Part shown: in pieces, positions 26,143-35,097 of the stretch
How positions within the stretch are numbered: the first letter of the stretch is position 1
How the letters are laid out: each line of letters opens with the position of its first letter
Origin: an uncultured Bacteroidales bacterium
GTDB taxonomy: Bacteria; Bacteroidota; Bacteroidia; Bacteroidales; Muribaculaceae
Assembly: GCA_949289215.1 (NCBI GenBank)
Contig: CASENC010000047.1
Location: forward strand, 1 to 45,166
Direction of reading: 5' to 3'
DNA length: 45,166 nucleotides
Notes under the pieces: model-generated
The model's input: only the letters and a program-made list of their open reading frames with translations
What the model was told of the DNA's origin: nothing
Databases searched by the model: none
Translations under genes and position numbers: made by a program

Positions 26143-26724
26143 ATGAAAAATGAAATGCAAAAACTCGGGTATCCGGCCAACGGACTGGAACCGATAATCA
26201 GTGCCGAAACCATCGAATACCACTATGGCAAGCACTTGCAAACTTATGTGACAAACCTGGCGAACCTAACCAAAGGAACAGAGTATGAACAGCGCGAAGT
26301 GGAAGACATAGTTGCCGCTGCACCCGACGGCGGTATATACAACAATGCCGGACAAGTGCTTAACCACACCCTTTATTTCACACAATTCACCGCAGCCGGA
26401 CAAGGTAAAGCCCCTGAAGGCCGCCTTGCAGAACTTATAAACCGCGACTTCGGCAGCCTTGACGAACTGAAGCGGCAGATGGAAGACGCGGCAATAAGCC
26501 TGTTCGGCTCAGGATGGGCTTGGCTGTCACTGTCTCCCGACGGCAAATTGGTTATAACCCAAGAAAGCAACGCAGGGAACCCGTTACGGCAAGGAAACAA
26601 GCCGCTGCTATGCATCGATGTGTGGGAACACGCCTACTACATCGACTATCGCAACCGCCGCGCCGACCATGTGAAAAGCTTGTGGCAAATAATCGACTGG
26701 CAGGTTGTTGCAGGCCGCCTGTAA
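26143..26724 (+). CDS. sodB: Fe-type superoxide dismutase
   Basis: 193 residues, the normal length. Metal ligands are H27, H75, D159 and H163 (DVWEHAYYIDY). The conserved second-sphere Gln is in the N-terminal half (Q71 in AGQVLNH), as in the Fe subtype; the Mn subtype carries it later. It dismutes superoxide in the cytosol. The single gene has no partner; it fits a moderately oxygen-tolerant anaerobe. Cambialistic (Fe/Mn) use, known in the order, is possible. Confidence 0.95.
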   Translation: MKNEMQKLGYPANGLEPIISAETIEYHYGKHLQTYVTNLANLTKGTEYEQREVEDIVAAAPDGGIYNNAGQVLNHTLYFTQFTAAGQGKAPEGRLAELINRDFGSLDELKRQMEDAAISLFGSGWAWLSLSPDGKLVITQESNAGNPLRQGNKPLLCIDVWEHAYYIDYRNRRADHVKSLWQIIDWQVVAGRL

Positions 26725-26766
26725 CAGGGGGGGAAAGAAATACTCTCAAAATGCATTTTGTCGTTG

Positions 26767-26990
26767 GGGTGTATCAAATTGCAAATTCAATGGGGGCGGC
26801 AAAGCCGTCCAATCTGCGGAAACCGATGTGTGAGGTGAAACCGAACCATCGGAACAGGATAATCACATAAAAGTCGGCCTCAAAGAGGTCGAATGTATTA
26901 CAGTTTAATGCGTTCGACCTCTTTGAGGCCGACTTTGTTAATGCATGGTCTTACCGGAGGCTTTGCCGCCCCCTTGAATTTGGCACACCC
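26767..26990. repeat. Palindromic dispersed element, copy 2 (about 224 bp)
   Basis: Same ends as copy 1: GGGTGTATCAAATT...CAAATTCAA then TGGGGGCGGCAAAGCC on the left, and GGCTTTGCCGCCCCC with TTGAATTTG and CACACCC on the right. The centre is a perfect 23-bp stem: 26871-26893 with 26913-26935, around TCGGCCTCAAAGAGGTCGAA. The block with CCGATGTGTGAGGTGAA and CCGAACCATCGGA is nearly identical to copy 1. Copy 2 lacks about 45 bp present near the right end of copy 1. It lies between the sodB stop and the promoter of the next gene. Confidence 0.8.
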
Positions 26991-27001
26991 TCTTTGATGT
27001 G

Positions 27002-27032
27002 TTGCACGGCACGACATTCTTGGGTATATTTG
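27002..27032 (+). promoter_or_regulatory. Promoter of the flippase-like gene
   Basis: TTG (27002-27004), a 20-bp spacer and TATATTTG (27025-27032) match the consensus. The start codon is 28 bp further on. Confidence 0.7.
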
Positions 27033-27060
27033 CATTCCTCATGTAAATAAACGATATGTT

Positions 27061-28104
27061 ATGCAGGATAAACCGTCGAAGAATGGCAATGCGATGAAAA
27101 TTCGCCCCATATATGTGATAATTCCGGTGCTGATAGGCATCGGCGCAGTGGTTTGGTTGTTTTGGGGCGAATTTGGCAACTTCAATTGGAATGCCGCCAA
27201 TTTCACATCCGGGGCAATCGCATGGCTACTGCTTGCAGTCATGGCCGTCGCCGCCCGTGAAATGGGATATATGTGGCGATACCGGCGTCTCACCGACGGC
27301 GACTTGTCGTGGTTGCAATCGTTCAAGGTGTGTATGTTGTGTGAATTTACTTCTGCCATCACCCCGACGGCCGTCGGCGGCAGCAGCATGGCAATGATAT
27401 TCATGAACCGCGAGGGCATCAACTTGGGCCGCGGCACGGCACTGATGATAATCACACTTTTCCTCGACGAATTGTTTTTCGTAATTTCATGCCCTATAAT
27501 TGTTGCATTCACACCGTTCTACAGCCTATTCGGCACATTCGATGTGGATTTTTCCATCGGACTTAAATGGGTATTTTGGGGTGTATATGCCCTTATTGCC
27601 GCATGGACCGCATTGCTATTCGTAGGCATCATTGCCCGCCCCCAAGGGTTAAAACGATTGCTCGTCGTCATGTTCTCGTTGCCATTGCTGCGGCGATGGA
27701 AACGCAAAGCGGCACGAATGGCCGTCAACTTGGCTGCCGCATCGGTCGAAGCACGTTCCAAATCAATGAAATGGTGGCTCGAAGCCTTTGCCGCCACTGC
27801 ATTTTCATGGATAGCCCGATACGTCATGGTCGGATTCCTGTTCCTTGCATTCGTTCCCGGCTGTGACCAGTGGCTCGTGTTTGCACGCCAAGGGGTAATT
27901 TGGCTGCTATTGCTTGTATGCCCCACACCCGGAGGCAGCGGCGTGAGCGAATGGCTATTCAGCGAATACTATGCCGACATGGTGGCGTCGGCACAAGCAG
28001 CCCTTGTGATAGCCCTTGCATGGCGCATACTCAGCTATTACATCTACCTCGTCATAGGCCTTGCCGTAATACCTTCGTGGCTGAAACCGGCTAAAAAGCA
28101 ATAA
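27061..28104 (+). CDS. Lysylphosphatidylglycerol synthase TM-domain / flippase-like membrane protein
   Basis: 347 residues with about 7-8 hydrophobic helices. Two family markers stand out: TSAITPTAVGGSSMAMIFMNREGI in the first half and LLLVCPTPGGSGVSEWLFSEYY near the end. This matches the membrane domain of UPF0104/LPG synthase-like proteins, without the C-terminal aminoacyl-transferase domain. It is predicted to move lipids or lipid-linked molecules across the inner membrane, though the substrate is unknown. Monocistronic, with its own promoter. Confidence 0.85.
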   Translation: MQDKPSKNGNAMKIRPIYVIIPVLIGIGAVVWLFWGEFGNFNWNAANFTSGAIAWLLLAVMAVAAREMGYMWRYRRLTDGDLSWLQSFKVCMLCEFTSAITPTAVGGSSMAMIFMNREGINLGRGTALMIITLFLDELFFVISCPIIVAFTPFYSLFGTFDVDFSIGLKWVFWGVYALIAAWTALLFVGIIARPQGLKRLLVVMFSLPLLRRWKRKAARMAVNLAAASVEARSKSMKWWLEAFAATAFSWIARYVMVGFLFLAFVPGCDQWLVFARQGVIWLLLLVCPTPGGSGVSEWLFSEYYADMVASAQAALVIALAWRILSYYIYLVIGLAVIPSWLKPAKKQ

Positions 28105-28109
28105 CCATC

Positions 28110-28215
28110 TTGCGCTCGACTTGCACTATCTTTTGATAACATAGGCCGCGCCTCGGCAATGCAAAAAAATCAACTTGCTGATTTTTTGACATTGCGCTCG
28201 ACTTGCACTATCTTT
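28110..28215 (+). repeat. 24-bp direct repeats carrying promoter elements
   Basis: TTGCGCTCGACTTGCACTATCTTT occurs at 28110-28133 and again at 28192-28215, 82 bp apart, identical in all 24 bases. Only the second copy has a TTTG at the right distance upstream, so it is the active promoter and the first looks like a duplication. Confidence 0.8.
28164..28187 (+). terminator. A/T-rich hairpin, weak terminator of the flippase-like gene
   Basis: AAAAAATCA (28164-28172) and TGATTTTTT (28179-28187) form a 9-bp stem with a 6-nt loop. Its T-run doubles as the TTTG of the purU promoter. Confidence 0.4.
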
Positions 28216-28216
28216 G
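28185..28216 (+). promoter_or_regulatory. Promoter of purU-hisHAF
   Basis: TTTG (28185-28188), a 20-bp spacer and TATCTTTG (28209-28216) match the Bacteroidetes consensus exactly. The start site, near 28223, lies downstream of the ATG at 28159, which excludes that start for purU. Confidence 0.8.
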
Positions 28217-28242
28217 CAAACAAAACAGCCAATTTTGTAACA

Positions 28243-29112
28243 ATGAGTAAGAATCTGCATAACAACGCCGTGCTGCTGATGCACTGCCCCGACCAACCGG
28301 GCATACTTGCCATACTTACCGAATTTATCAACACCAACGGCGGTAACATTCTTTATCTTGACCAATATGTCGATCGCGTCAACGGCATTTTCTATATGCG
28401 TGTGGAATGGGATTTAGACAAGTTCATTATCCCGAAAGAGAAGATCAACGATTATATTTACACGTTGTACGCACAACGATACAATATGGAATACAGCCTT
28501 GCTTTCACCGACCGGCCGCAACGCATGGCCTTGTTTGTATCGAAAATGTCGCACTGCTTGTATGACATCCTTGCCCGATACACAGCCGGAGACTGGGATG
28601 TGGAAATTCCGCTTATCATAAGCAACCACCCCGACCTTGAAATGGTGGGCAAGCAATTCGAAATACCGTATTTTACAATTCCCGTGAACCGCGACAACAA
28701 GGCCGAGATGGAAGCTCGTGAGTTTCAATTGCTCGACGAGTATGGCATAGATTTCATAGTGCTTGCACGGTATATGCAAGTGTTGTCGGAAGATTTCATC
28801 AACCGCTATCCCAATCGCATAATCAATATACATCATTCGTTCCTGCCCGCTTTCGTCGGAGCGAAACCATACCATGCAGCATATGAGCGCGGTGTGAAGT
28901 TGATAGGTGCCACAAGCCACTATGTGACTACCGAACTTGATGCCGGTCCAATCATAGAACAAGATATCGTGCGCATTACGCACAAAGATACCGTTGCCGA
29001 CCTTATCCATAAGGGACGCGACCTCGAAAAAATAGTATTGTCACGTGCAGTCGAGAAGCATATACAGCGCAAAATCTTGTCGTTCAGGAATAAAACCATA
29101 GTTTTCAGCTAA
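28243..29112 (+). CDS. purU: Formyltetrahydrofolate deformylase
   Basis: 289 residues from the ATG at 28243 (MSKNLHNNAVLL); the in-frame ATG 28 codons earlier lies upstream of the transcription start. An N-terminal ACT domain (about 8-90: AVLLMHCPDQPGILAILTEF) is followed by the formyltransferase fold: RIINIHHSFLPAFVGAKPYHAAYERGVK contains the catalytic Asn/His, and TELDAGPIIEQD the Asp. It hydrolyses 10-formyl-THF to formate and THF, balancing one-carbon pools. It overlaps hisH by one base (TAATG), so translational coupling with histidine genes is likely. Confidence 0.95.
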   Translation: MSKNLHNNAVLLMHCPDQPGILAILTEFINTNGGNILYLDQYVDRVNGIFYMRVEWDLDKFIIPKEKINDYIYTLYAQRYNMEYSLAFTDRPQRMALFVSKMSHCLYDILARYTAGDWDVEIPLIISNHPDLEMVGKQFEIPYFTIPVNRDNKAEMEAREFQLLDEYGIDFIVLARYMQVLSEDFINRYPNRIINIHHSFLPAFVGAKPYHAAYERGVKLIGATSHYVTTELDAGPIIEQDIVRITHKDTVADLIHKGRDLEKIVLSRAVEKHIQRKILSFRNKTIVFS

Positions 29113-29717
29113 TGGCCGCAATTGACGAAACCGTAATCATAAAATACAATGCAGGCAATGTGTTCTCGGTGGTATGCGCCTTGCAGCGCATAGGTGTCGA
29201 AGCCGTTGTGACCGATGATGTGGAACGCATTCGTCGTGCCCGCAGGGTGATTTTCCCTGGTGTGGGCGAAGCATCATCGGCAATGGCTTATTTGCGAGAG
29301 CACAGGCTCGATGCTGTTATCAAGTCGTTGCAATGTCCTGTGCTGGGCATATGCATAGGTATGCAACTGCTTTGTTCGCACTCGCAGGAAGGCGACACCG
29401 AGTGCCTCGGTATATTCGACGTGCCGGTGCTTCGTTTCGACAATTCAGCCTGCCCCGACATGAAAATTCCGCAAATGGGATGGAATACCATTTCCTTGCC
29501 GCAAGGCAGCTTTATTCCCCACGAATGTGACGGGCGGTATGTTTATTACGTGCACAGTTATTATGCCCCTTTGTGCGACCATACTGCGGCTGTAACCGAT
29601 TACATAACTCCTTACAGTGCGGCATTGCAAAAGGATAATTTCCATGCCACGCAATTCCACCCTGAAAAGAGTGGAGACATGGGCGAAATCATATTGAAAA
29701 AATTCATTGAATTATGA
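29112..29717 (+). CDS. hisH: Imidazole glycerol phosphate synthase glutaminase subunit HisH
   Basis: 201 residues. The triad is C81 (VLGICIGMQLL), H183 and E185 (ATQFHPEKSG). Glutamine amidotransferase that supplies ammonia to HisF. The start overlaps the purU stop by one base, and its own stop overlaps hisA by 4 bp (29714-29717). Confidence 0.96.
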   Translation: MAAIDETVIIKYNAGNVFSVVCALQRIGVEAVVTDDVERIRRARRVIFPGVGEASSAMAYLREHRLDAVIKSLQCPVLGICIGMQLLCSHSQEGDTECLGIFDVPVLRFDNSACPDMKIPQMGWNTISLPQGSFIPHECDGRYVYYVHSYYAPLCDHTAAVTDYITPYSAALQKDNFHATQFHPEKSGDMGEIILKKFIEL

Positions 29718-30439
29718 CAACCATTATCCCGGCAATCGACATAATAGGCGGCAAGTGTGTGAGGCTCACACAGGGCGACTACAGCCGCAGCCGTGAATAC
29801 GGCGAACCGCTTGACATGGCTATGGCTTTTGAAGATGCCGGATGCCGTCGGTTGCACCTGGTCGATCTCGATGGCGCAAAGGCAAGCCACATCATCAACT
29901 ATCGTGTGCTTGAAAGCATTGCCACACACACCGGCCTTGTGATAGACTTCGGCGGCGGCGTGAAAAGCGACGAAGACTTGCATATCGCATTCGACAGCGG
30001 AGCTGCAATGGTCACCGGCGGCAGCATTGCCGTAAAGCAGCCCGATGTGATGCTGCGATGGCTTGCCACGCATGGCAGCGATCGCATAATACTTGGTGCC
30101 GATGCCCGCGACGGCAAAATAGCCACCAACGGTTGGCATGAGAGCAGCGACCGCGACGTTATCGATTTTATTGAGGATTATGTTGGCAAAGGCATAACAC
30201 AAACCATTTGCACCGACATTGCTTGCGACGGTACTTTGCAAGGCCCGTCGGTGGAATTGTATCGCAAGATACTTGAACGTTGCCCCGGCTTGCAACTTAT
30301 TGCAAGCGGAGGCATTGGCTCGATGGCCGACTTGGAAAAGCTTGGTGACGCAGGCATAACGCAGGCGATAGCAGGCAAGGCAATATATGAAGGAAAAATT
30401 ACATTGAAAGAAATAGAACAACTTAACTTGCAAAATTGA
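29714..30439 (+). CDS. hisA: ProFAR isomerase HisA
   Basis: 241 residues, a single-domain (beta-alpha)8 barrel. The N-terminal [16 protein letters not shown] contains catalytic D9; the second acid is in [13 protein letters not shown]. The GGGVK and GGIGSMADL phosphate-binding loops are present. It catalyses the fourth-step Amadori isomerisation in histidine synthesis. Tight overlap with hisH, and 7 bp to hisF. Confidence 0.97.
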   Translation: MTTIIPAIDIIGGKCVRLTQGDYSRSREYGEPLDMAMAFEDAGCRRLHLVDLDGAKASHIINYRVLESIATHTGLVIDFGGGVKSDEDLHIAFDSGAAMVTGGSIAVKQPDVMLRWLATHGSDRIILGADARDGKIATNGWHESSDRDVIDFIEDYVGKGITQTICTDIACDGTLQGPSVELYRKILERCPGLQLIASGGIGSMADLEKLGDAGITQAIAGKAIYEGKITLKEIEQLNLQN

Positions 30440-30446
30440 CGGCACA

Positions 30447-31202
30447 ATGCTTGCAAAACGCATAATACCATGCCTCGACGTGAAAGACGGCATGACGGTG
30501 AAAGGTGTAAACTTCGTTAACCTGCGTTCGGCAGGCGACCCGGTGGAACTCGGCCGCCGCTATAGCGAGGAGGGTGCCGACGAACTGGTTTACCTTGACA
30601 TCACAGCCTCGGTCGAAGGGCGTAAGACGTTTATCGATCTTGTGCGGCGAGTGGCCGAAACGGTGAGCATACCGTTCACCGTGGGCGGAGGAATAGGATC
30701 TGTGGCCGACGTTGACACGTTGCTTGGTAATGGTGCCGACAAGGTGTCGGTCAACAGTGCCGCCATCAGGCGACCTGAACTCATCGACGAGATTGCCGGC
30801 AGTTTTGGCAACCAAGTATGTGTAGTTGCCATCGATGCACGGTTCACCGACGGGCAGTGGGTGTGCTACCTGAAAGGCGGCCGGGAACGAACCGACCGTA
30901 CTTTGCTCGAATGGGCACATGAAGCACAAGAGCGTGGAGCCGGCGAAATACTTTTCACCAGCATGGACCATGACGGCACTCGCAACGGCTACGCCTGCGA
31001 TGCACTTGCCGAGTTGCACAATCGGCTGCAAATTCCCGTCATAGCTTCGGGCGGCTGTGGCACAATGGGCCACATAGCCGATGCTTTCACCATCGGGAAA
31101 GCCGATGCCGCACTTGCCGCCAGCGTCTTCCACTTCGGCGAAATTCGCATTCCCCCCCTCAAGCAATACCTCGGCACCCGCGGCCTCCCAGTGAGGATAT
31201 AA
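30447..31202 (+). CDS. hisF: Imidazole glycerol phosphate synthase cyclase subunit HisF
   Basis: 251 residues. D11 in PCLDVKDG and the Asp of [12 protein letters not shown] are the catalytic pair. [14 protein letters not shown] and [14 protein letters not shown] are phosphate-binding loops. It uses ammonia from HisH to form imidazole glycerol phosphate and AICAR. It is the last his gene in the window; no hisIE follows. Confidence 0.97.
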   Translation: MLAKRIIPCLDVKDGMTVKGVNFVNLRSAGDPVELGRRYSEEGADELVYLDITASVEGRKTFIDLVRRVAETVSIPFTVGGGIGSVADVDTLLGNGADKVSVNSAAIRRPELIDEIAGSFGNQVCVVAIDARFTDGQWVCYLKGGRERTDRTLLEWAHEAQERGAGEILFTSMDHDGTRNGYACDALAELHNRLQIPVIASGGCGTMGHIADAFTIGKADAALAASVFHFGEIRIPPLKQYLGTRGLPVRI

Positions 31203-31236
31203 CACAACTCAATATAAATCTTAATCTAAATTACAA

Positions 31237-32340
31237 ATGAAAAACGAAATTAAATTTTACCATGCTTATGATGAAAAAGGAAATATCATCAACATCTATG
31301 ATGTAACAAAAGATAACCGAGCAAAAAAGTACTATTGCATAGGTTGTAATAATGAAATGTGTGCAGTATTAGGCTCTGTTAGAAAACACCATTTTAGACA
31401 CAAGGGAGAATGTTGCAGTTATGAAAGCTACCTTCATAAACTTAGCAAAAAATTACTCAAAGAAAAATTTAACAGTCAAAAGCAATTTATCATTAAATAT
31501 ATCATTCAATATTTATGTGAAAGAGCTGTAAACTGCAAAATAGAACAATTATGCTCTACAAAATGTAATCGCACTGAACAACATGAATTAGATTTAAAAG
31601 AAAAATATGATCTATGCGAGGAAGAAAAAACTTATAATGGATTTAGGGCTGATTTAATGTTATCAAATAGCAAGGATTCAAACAAAATTCCTCTTTTCAT
31701 AGAAATCTCAGTAACACATGATTGTGAACAAAGTAAATTAGAATCCGGCATTCCTATCATAGAAATAAAAATAACCGATGAAGAAGTGTTACAAGATATA
31801 ATGGAAAACCCATTTCTTACTGATATTGGGAACGACATTGTTCGTTTCTACAATTTAAAAAAAGTCACCCCAATAATACCCTTAGATCGTATTTGGATAT
31901 CAAAAGATAATGATGATGTATTGCGTGCTTATATAGTAAGAAACGGGCAAGATGGTTTAAATTGTCATAATGTAGAAAACAACCATCGACAAGATTCCAT
32001 TTATGAAATTGCTGTTCCTTCAAATATACGAATCAGAGATACAGAACTTGACACTTACTTATTCGGTTTAGAAAAAGCTGTTGATAGTGGTTTGAACCTA
32101 AAGTATTGTGATTTATGTATCCATTATAAATATTGTATATTGAAGAATATTACAATCATTGATAACCAAACAGGGCAAAAAGCAATTAGAGACCTATATG
32201 TTTCTCAAATTCAAAATCTTGACAAAAACACATTGGCATCAGGTTGCAGTAAATATTTCAAAAATATATATTACATTCGAACTATATTAAATAAATTAAC
32301 TAAAGTGCCCTACTGGGAATGGAAAAAGGGAAATGACTAA
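31237..32340 (+). CDS. CoiA-like protein with Zn-finger and PD-(D/E)xK nuclease-like domains
   Basis: 367 residues, strikingly AT-rich compared with its neighbours. The N-terminus has a Cys/His finger: C34, C37, and HHFRHKGECC (51-60), the pattern of competence CoiA-family proteins. The following FRADLMLSN and PLFIEISVTHDCEQSKLESG fit the D...(I)ExS pattern of a PD-(D/E)xK nuclease. A second cysteine cluster CDLCIHYKYC lies late in the protein. The family is named for a competence factor, but many members are of unknown or accessory function, so a nuclease role is inference. It sits 34 bp after hisF and ends 30 bp before the convergent dgt gene. Confidence 0.75.
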   Translation: MKNEIKFYHAYDEKGNIINIYDVTKDNRAKKYYCIGCNNEMCAVLGSVRKHHFRHKGECCSYESYLHKLSKKLLKEKFNSQKQFIIKYIIQYLCERAVNCKIEQLCSTKCNRTEQHELDLKEKYDLCEEEKTYNGFRADLMLSNSKDSNKIPLFIEISVTHDCEQSKLESGIPIIEIKITDEEVLQDIMENPFLTDIGNDIVRFYNLKKVTPIIPLDRIWISKDNDDVLRAYIVRNGQDGLNCHNVENNHRQDSIYEIAVPSNIRIRDTELDTYLFGLEKAVDSGLNLKYCDLCIHYKYCILKNITIIDNQTGQKAIRDLYVSQIQNLDKNTLASGCSKYFKNIYYIRTILNKLTKVPYWEWKKGND

Positions 32341-32370
32341 CCACATACAAGTATAACTTAACAAAGAATG

Positions 32371-33693
32371 TTACACTGCCGGGAGGCTCATGCCGTTAAG
32401 TTTGCGGTAGAGGTCGAGGGCATACACATCGGTCATACCGCTTATGTGGTCTATGACAGCTTGTATCTTTTCAAACAGCGTGGGGGCCTGTACGTCATAT
32501 TGTTGCGGGAACTTACTGAGTAGCAGTTGCGAATAAGTGCGTTCGGGATAAAGCACGGCTTCGGTGAGCTTACGCAACAATTCGGTAATAATTTGGTGCC
32601 CGGCAAGGTCAATGTCAACCACATCGCTCGCACGGTATATCTTGGCATATGCCGTTTCGCTACAATTACAATAAGCCCGGCGTGTACGTTCCGAAAGGTG
32701 GTCGATAAGGCATCCTTCAAATTCTCCGCGCAATATTTCCTCTTCATGCTCGACAAAGATATCGCAACACTCGTTGACAAGAACTCCTATGATGCACGAA
32801 CGCAAGTAAACAATTTTCTCGTTCTTGTCGGCCACGTGCGACATCACGCTCTCGATGTGTGCTTTGCGTTCATCGTCAAAGAAGCCGAGCAGCAGCTGTA
32901 TCACATCTCCGGTGTTCAGTATCTTCAATTTATGGGCATCTTCTATGTCCATTATCTGATAACAGATATCATCGGCCGCCTCCATCAGGTAAACCAGTGG
33001 GTGGCGGCAATAGCGTTCTTCTTCTATTTTTATAAGTCCCACTTCACCGGCCACACGTTCAAACAGTTCCTGCTCGGTGGTGAAAAAACCGAATTTCCCC
33101 TTTTCTCCGCACTTCGACGATGAAAACGGGTATTTCACTATAGATGCAAGCATCGAATATGTCATTGCAAAGCCTCCCGGCCTGCGCCCCTTAAACTGGT
33201 GCACAAGCAACCTGAACGAATTGGCATTGCCTTCAAAATGTATCAGGTCGTCCCACTGCCGCGTTGTGAGATGTTCCTTGAACTTCAGCCCGTCGCCTTC
33301 ACTGAAAAACGCCCCAATTGATTTCTCGCCCGAATGTCCGAACGGCGGATTGCCGAGGTCATGCGCAAGACACGCCGCAGCCACTATCTCCTCGATGTTG
33401 TGGAATTTCTTTACCCATGGTTCACCGGCATACTTTTGCCTGAGTCGCCGTGCTACCTCACTTGCCAACGACTTGCCCACGCTCGATACTTCAAGGCTGT
33501 GCGTCAACCGGTTGTGCACAAATATGCTTCCCGGCAGCGGGAACACCTGCGTCTTGTTCTGCAACCGACGGAAAGGCGATGAAAATATAAGCCTGTCATA
33601 ATCACGCTGGAAGTCGCTGCGTATCGTTTCGCGGTTGTCGTTGTAATGCTCAAGCCCGAGCCGCTTGCCGCATATCAGGCGATTCCAGTCCAT
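32371..33693 (-). CDS. dgt: Deoxyguanosinetriphosphate triphosphohydrolase-like HD protein
   Basis: 440 residues from MDWNRLICGKRLG. A start at 33747 (18 codons earlier) overlaps the upstream gene by 38 bp, and the family normally starts at this motif. HD-domain ligands are in FVHNRLTHSLEVSSVGKSLA and ACLAHDLGNPPFGHSGE, with YLMEAADDICYQIMDIEDAHKL supplying the distal Asp. EFQRDYDRLIFSSPFRRLQNKTQVFP-type sequence near residues 30-55 marks the dGTPase family. It splits dNTPs into nucleoside and triphosphate; it may also help resist phage by dNTP depletion, as shown for some dGTPases. It follows the deacetylase gene and reads convergently with the CoiA-like gene. Confidence 0.92.
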   Translation of the reverse strand: MDWNRLICGKRLGLEHYNDNRETIRSDFQRDYDRLIFSSPFRRLQNKTQVFPLPGSIFVHNRLTHSLEVSSVGKSLASEVARRLRQKYAGEPWVKKFHNIEEIVAAACLAHDLGNPPFGHSGEKSIGAFFSEGDGLKFKEHLTTRQWDDLIHFEGNANSFRLLVHQFKGRRPGGFAMTYSMLASIVKYPFSSSKCGEKGKFGFFTTEQELFERVAGEVGLIKIEEERYCRHPLVYLMEAADDICYQIMDIEDAHKLKILNTGDVIQLLLGFFDDERKAHIESVMSHVADKNEKIVYLRSCIIGVLVNECCDIFVEHEEEILRGEFEGCLIDHLSERTRRAYCNCSETAYAKIYRASDVVDIDLAGHQIITELLRKLTEAVLYPERTYSQLLLSKFPQQYDVQAPTLFEKIQAVIDHISGMTDVYALDLYRKLNGMSLPAV

Positions 33694-33709
33694 TTTATGA
33701 CGGTTGCCA

Positions 33710-34396
33710 TCACTTGTCATATACATTGCCATAAGTGATTTTTGCATGCTTTACAGGCGTGATTTCTTTGCGCTTGAAAAGTTCGCTTACTGTGACAAGC
33801 GTGTAACCCTGTTTTTTCAATTCGGGAATGATGGTTTTCAACGCCTCGGCGGTGGCATCGTTACCCTCGAAATCGTGCAAGAGCACAATGTCGCCGTCTT
33901 TCACCCGGGCAAGCACATCACGGCTGCGATCGGCAGCAGTCACCGCCGGCTCCCAGTCTTTAACGTCGAAACCGCCTATAAACGTCAAGTCGATAGTTTC
34001 ATACATCAAGTCGCTTGTGTCCAAGTACGGAGCACGGAAAAATTGCGGCATCCTGCCCGATACCTGCCTTATCACATGGGAAGTGAAATTAGCCTCCATG
34101 CGTATCTTGTCGGCCGTCATGCCGCTCATGTGCGAGTGCGACCGAGAGTGGTTTTCAAGTTCGCAGCCCTGTGCCACGGCACGCTTCATCACCTCGCGCG
34201 TGGAAGCATCTATATTTTTGCCGCACAAGAAAAACGTTGCCACGGCATCGTTTTCCTTCAATACGTCAAGCACTTTCACGGTAGTAGAAACATTGGGACC
34301 GTCGTCAAAAGTCAATGCAACCAGTTTCTCCCCGTCGGCAGCCCATACCGACAAGGCACACATTGCCACGGCCAACATCATCAATAATTTTTTCAT
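33710..34396 (-). CDS. Secreted polysaccharide deacetylase (NodB homology)
   Basis: 228 residues. Signal peptide 1-20 (LLMMLAVAMCALSVWAA). NodB motifs in order: TFDDGP (29-34), H83 and H87 in NHSRSH, RAPY (121-124), and LLHD (172-175). All metal and catalytic residues are present. It removes acetyl groups from peptidoglycan or another N-acetylglucosamine polymer in the periplasm; the substrate cannot be predicted. Upstream of dgt on the same strand. A TATATTCG near 34425 resembles a promoter -7 but is poor. Confidence 0.93.
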   Translation of the reverse strand: MKKLLMMLAVAMCALSVWAADGEKLVALTFDDGPNVSTTVKVLDVLKENDAVATFFLCGKNIDASTREVMKRAVAQGCELENHSRSHSHMSGMTADKIRMEANFTSHVIRQVSGRMPQFFRAPYLDTSDLMYETIDLTFIGGFDVKDWEPAVTAADRSRDVLARVKDGDIVLLHDFEGNDATAEALKTIIPELKKQGYTLVTVSELFKRKEITPVKHAKITYGNVYDK

Positions 34397-34635
34397 AACA
34401 GTAACGATTTGATTATCTTGTTGCGAATATACAAAAAAAATTCGTCAACTTAGCACTCAAGGCCGATGAAATAGACACCGTATGCTCGTGGAACAATCCG
34501 GCTGCAAATTCTCGGCCTGCACCAGAAATTCCGAATAATCCCAACATTCGGTTCATCAGTTCCCTAATTGCGCCGTGAAATTTTCCATTGTGACGATATT
34601 TGAGTAACTTCGCATTGCCAAAAAATATCGCTACA

Positions 34636-35079
34636 ATGGAAAAAATCACTGTGAACATAATAAACAACTCGGCCAACCCGCTACCGGCCTACGAGACTTC
34701 GGGGAGTGCCGGAATGGATTTGCGTGCATCGCTCGACCAACCTATGGTGCTTGAACCACTGCAACGTGCAATGGTTCCAACGGGGATACACATAGCCCTG
34801 CCCGAAGGGTATGAGTGCCAAATACGCCCTCGCAGCGGACTGGCCGCCAAGCACGGCATTACAGTACTCAACTCTCCCGGCACAATCGATGCCGACTATC
34901 GTGGCGAGATAAAGGTGATACTTGTAAACCTGTCGAACGAACCATTCACCATAAACCCGGGCGAACGTGTGTGCCAAATGGTGATTTCGCGTTACAGCCG
35001 TGCCGAATGGATTCAAGTGGAAACCCTCGACGAGACCGAACGCGGCAGCGGCGGCTTCGGGCATACCGGCGTGAAATAA
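34636..35079 (+). CDS. dut: dUTP diphosphatase
   Basis: 147 residues from [20 protein letters not shown]. An ATG 12 codons earlier is excluded because family members begin at the chosen Met. Motifs I ([11 protein letters not shown]), II ([13 protein letters not shown]), III ([15 protein letters not shown]), IV (ERVCQMVI) and V ([11 protein letters not shown]) are complete, marking the trimeric form. It removes dUTP and supplies dUMP. First gene of a plus-strand envelope cluster. Confidence 0.96.
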   Translation: MEKITVNIINNSANPLPAYETSGSAGMDLRASLDQPMVLEPLQRAMVPTGIHIALPEGYECQIRPRSGLAAKHGITVLNSPGTIDADYRGEIKVILVNLSNEPFTINPGERVCQMVISRYSRAEWIQVETLDETERGSGGFGHTGVK

Positions 35080-35097
35080 TACTACATTTTGCCAATC

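Noticed and set aside
28159-28242. N-terminal extension of purU
   Set aside because: It lies before the predicted transcription start and contains the promoter; family members start near 28243.
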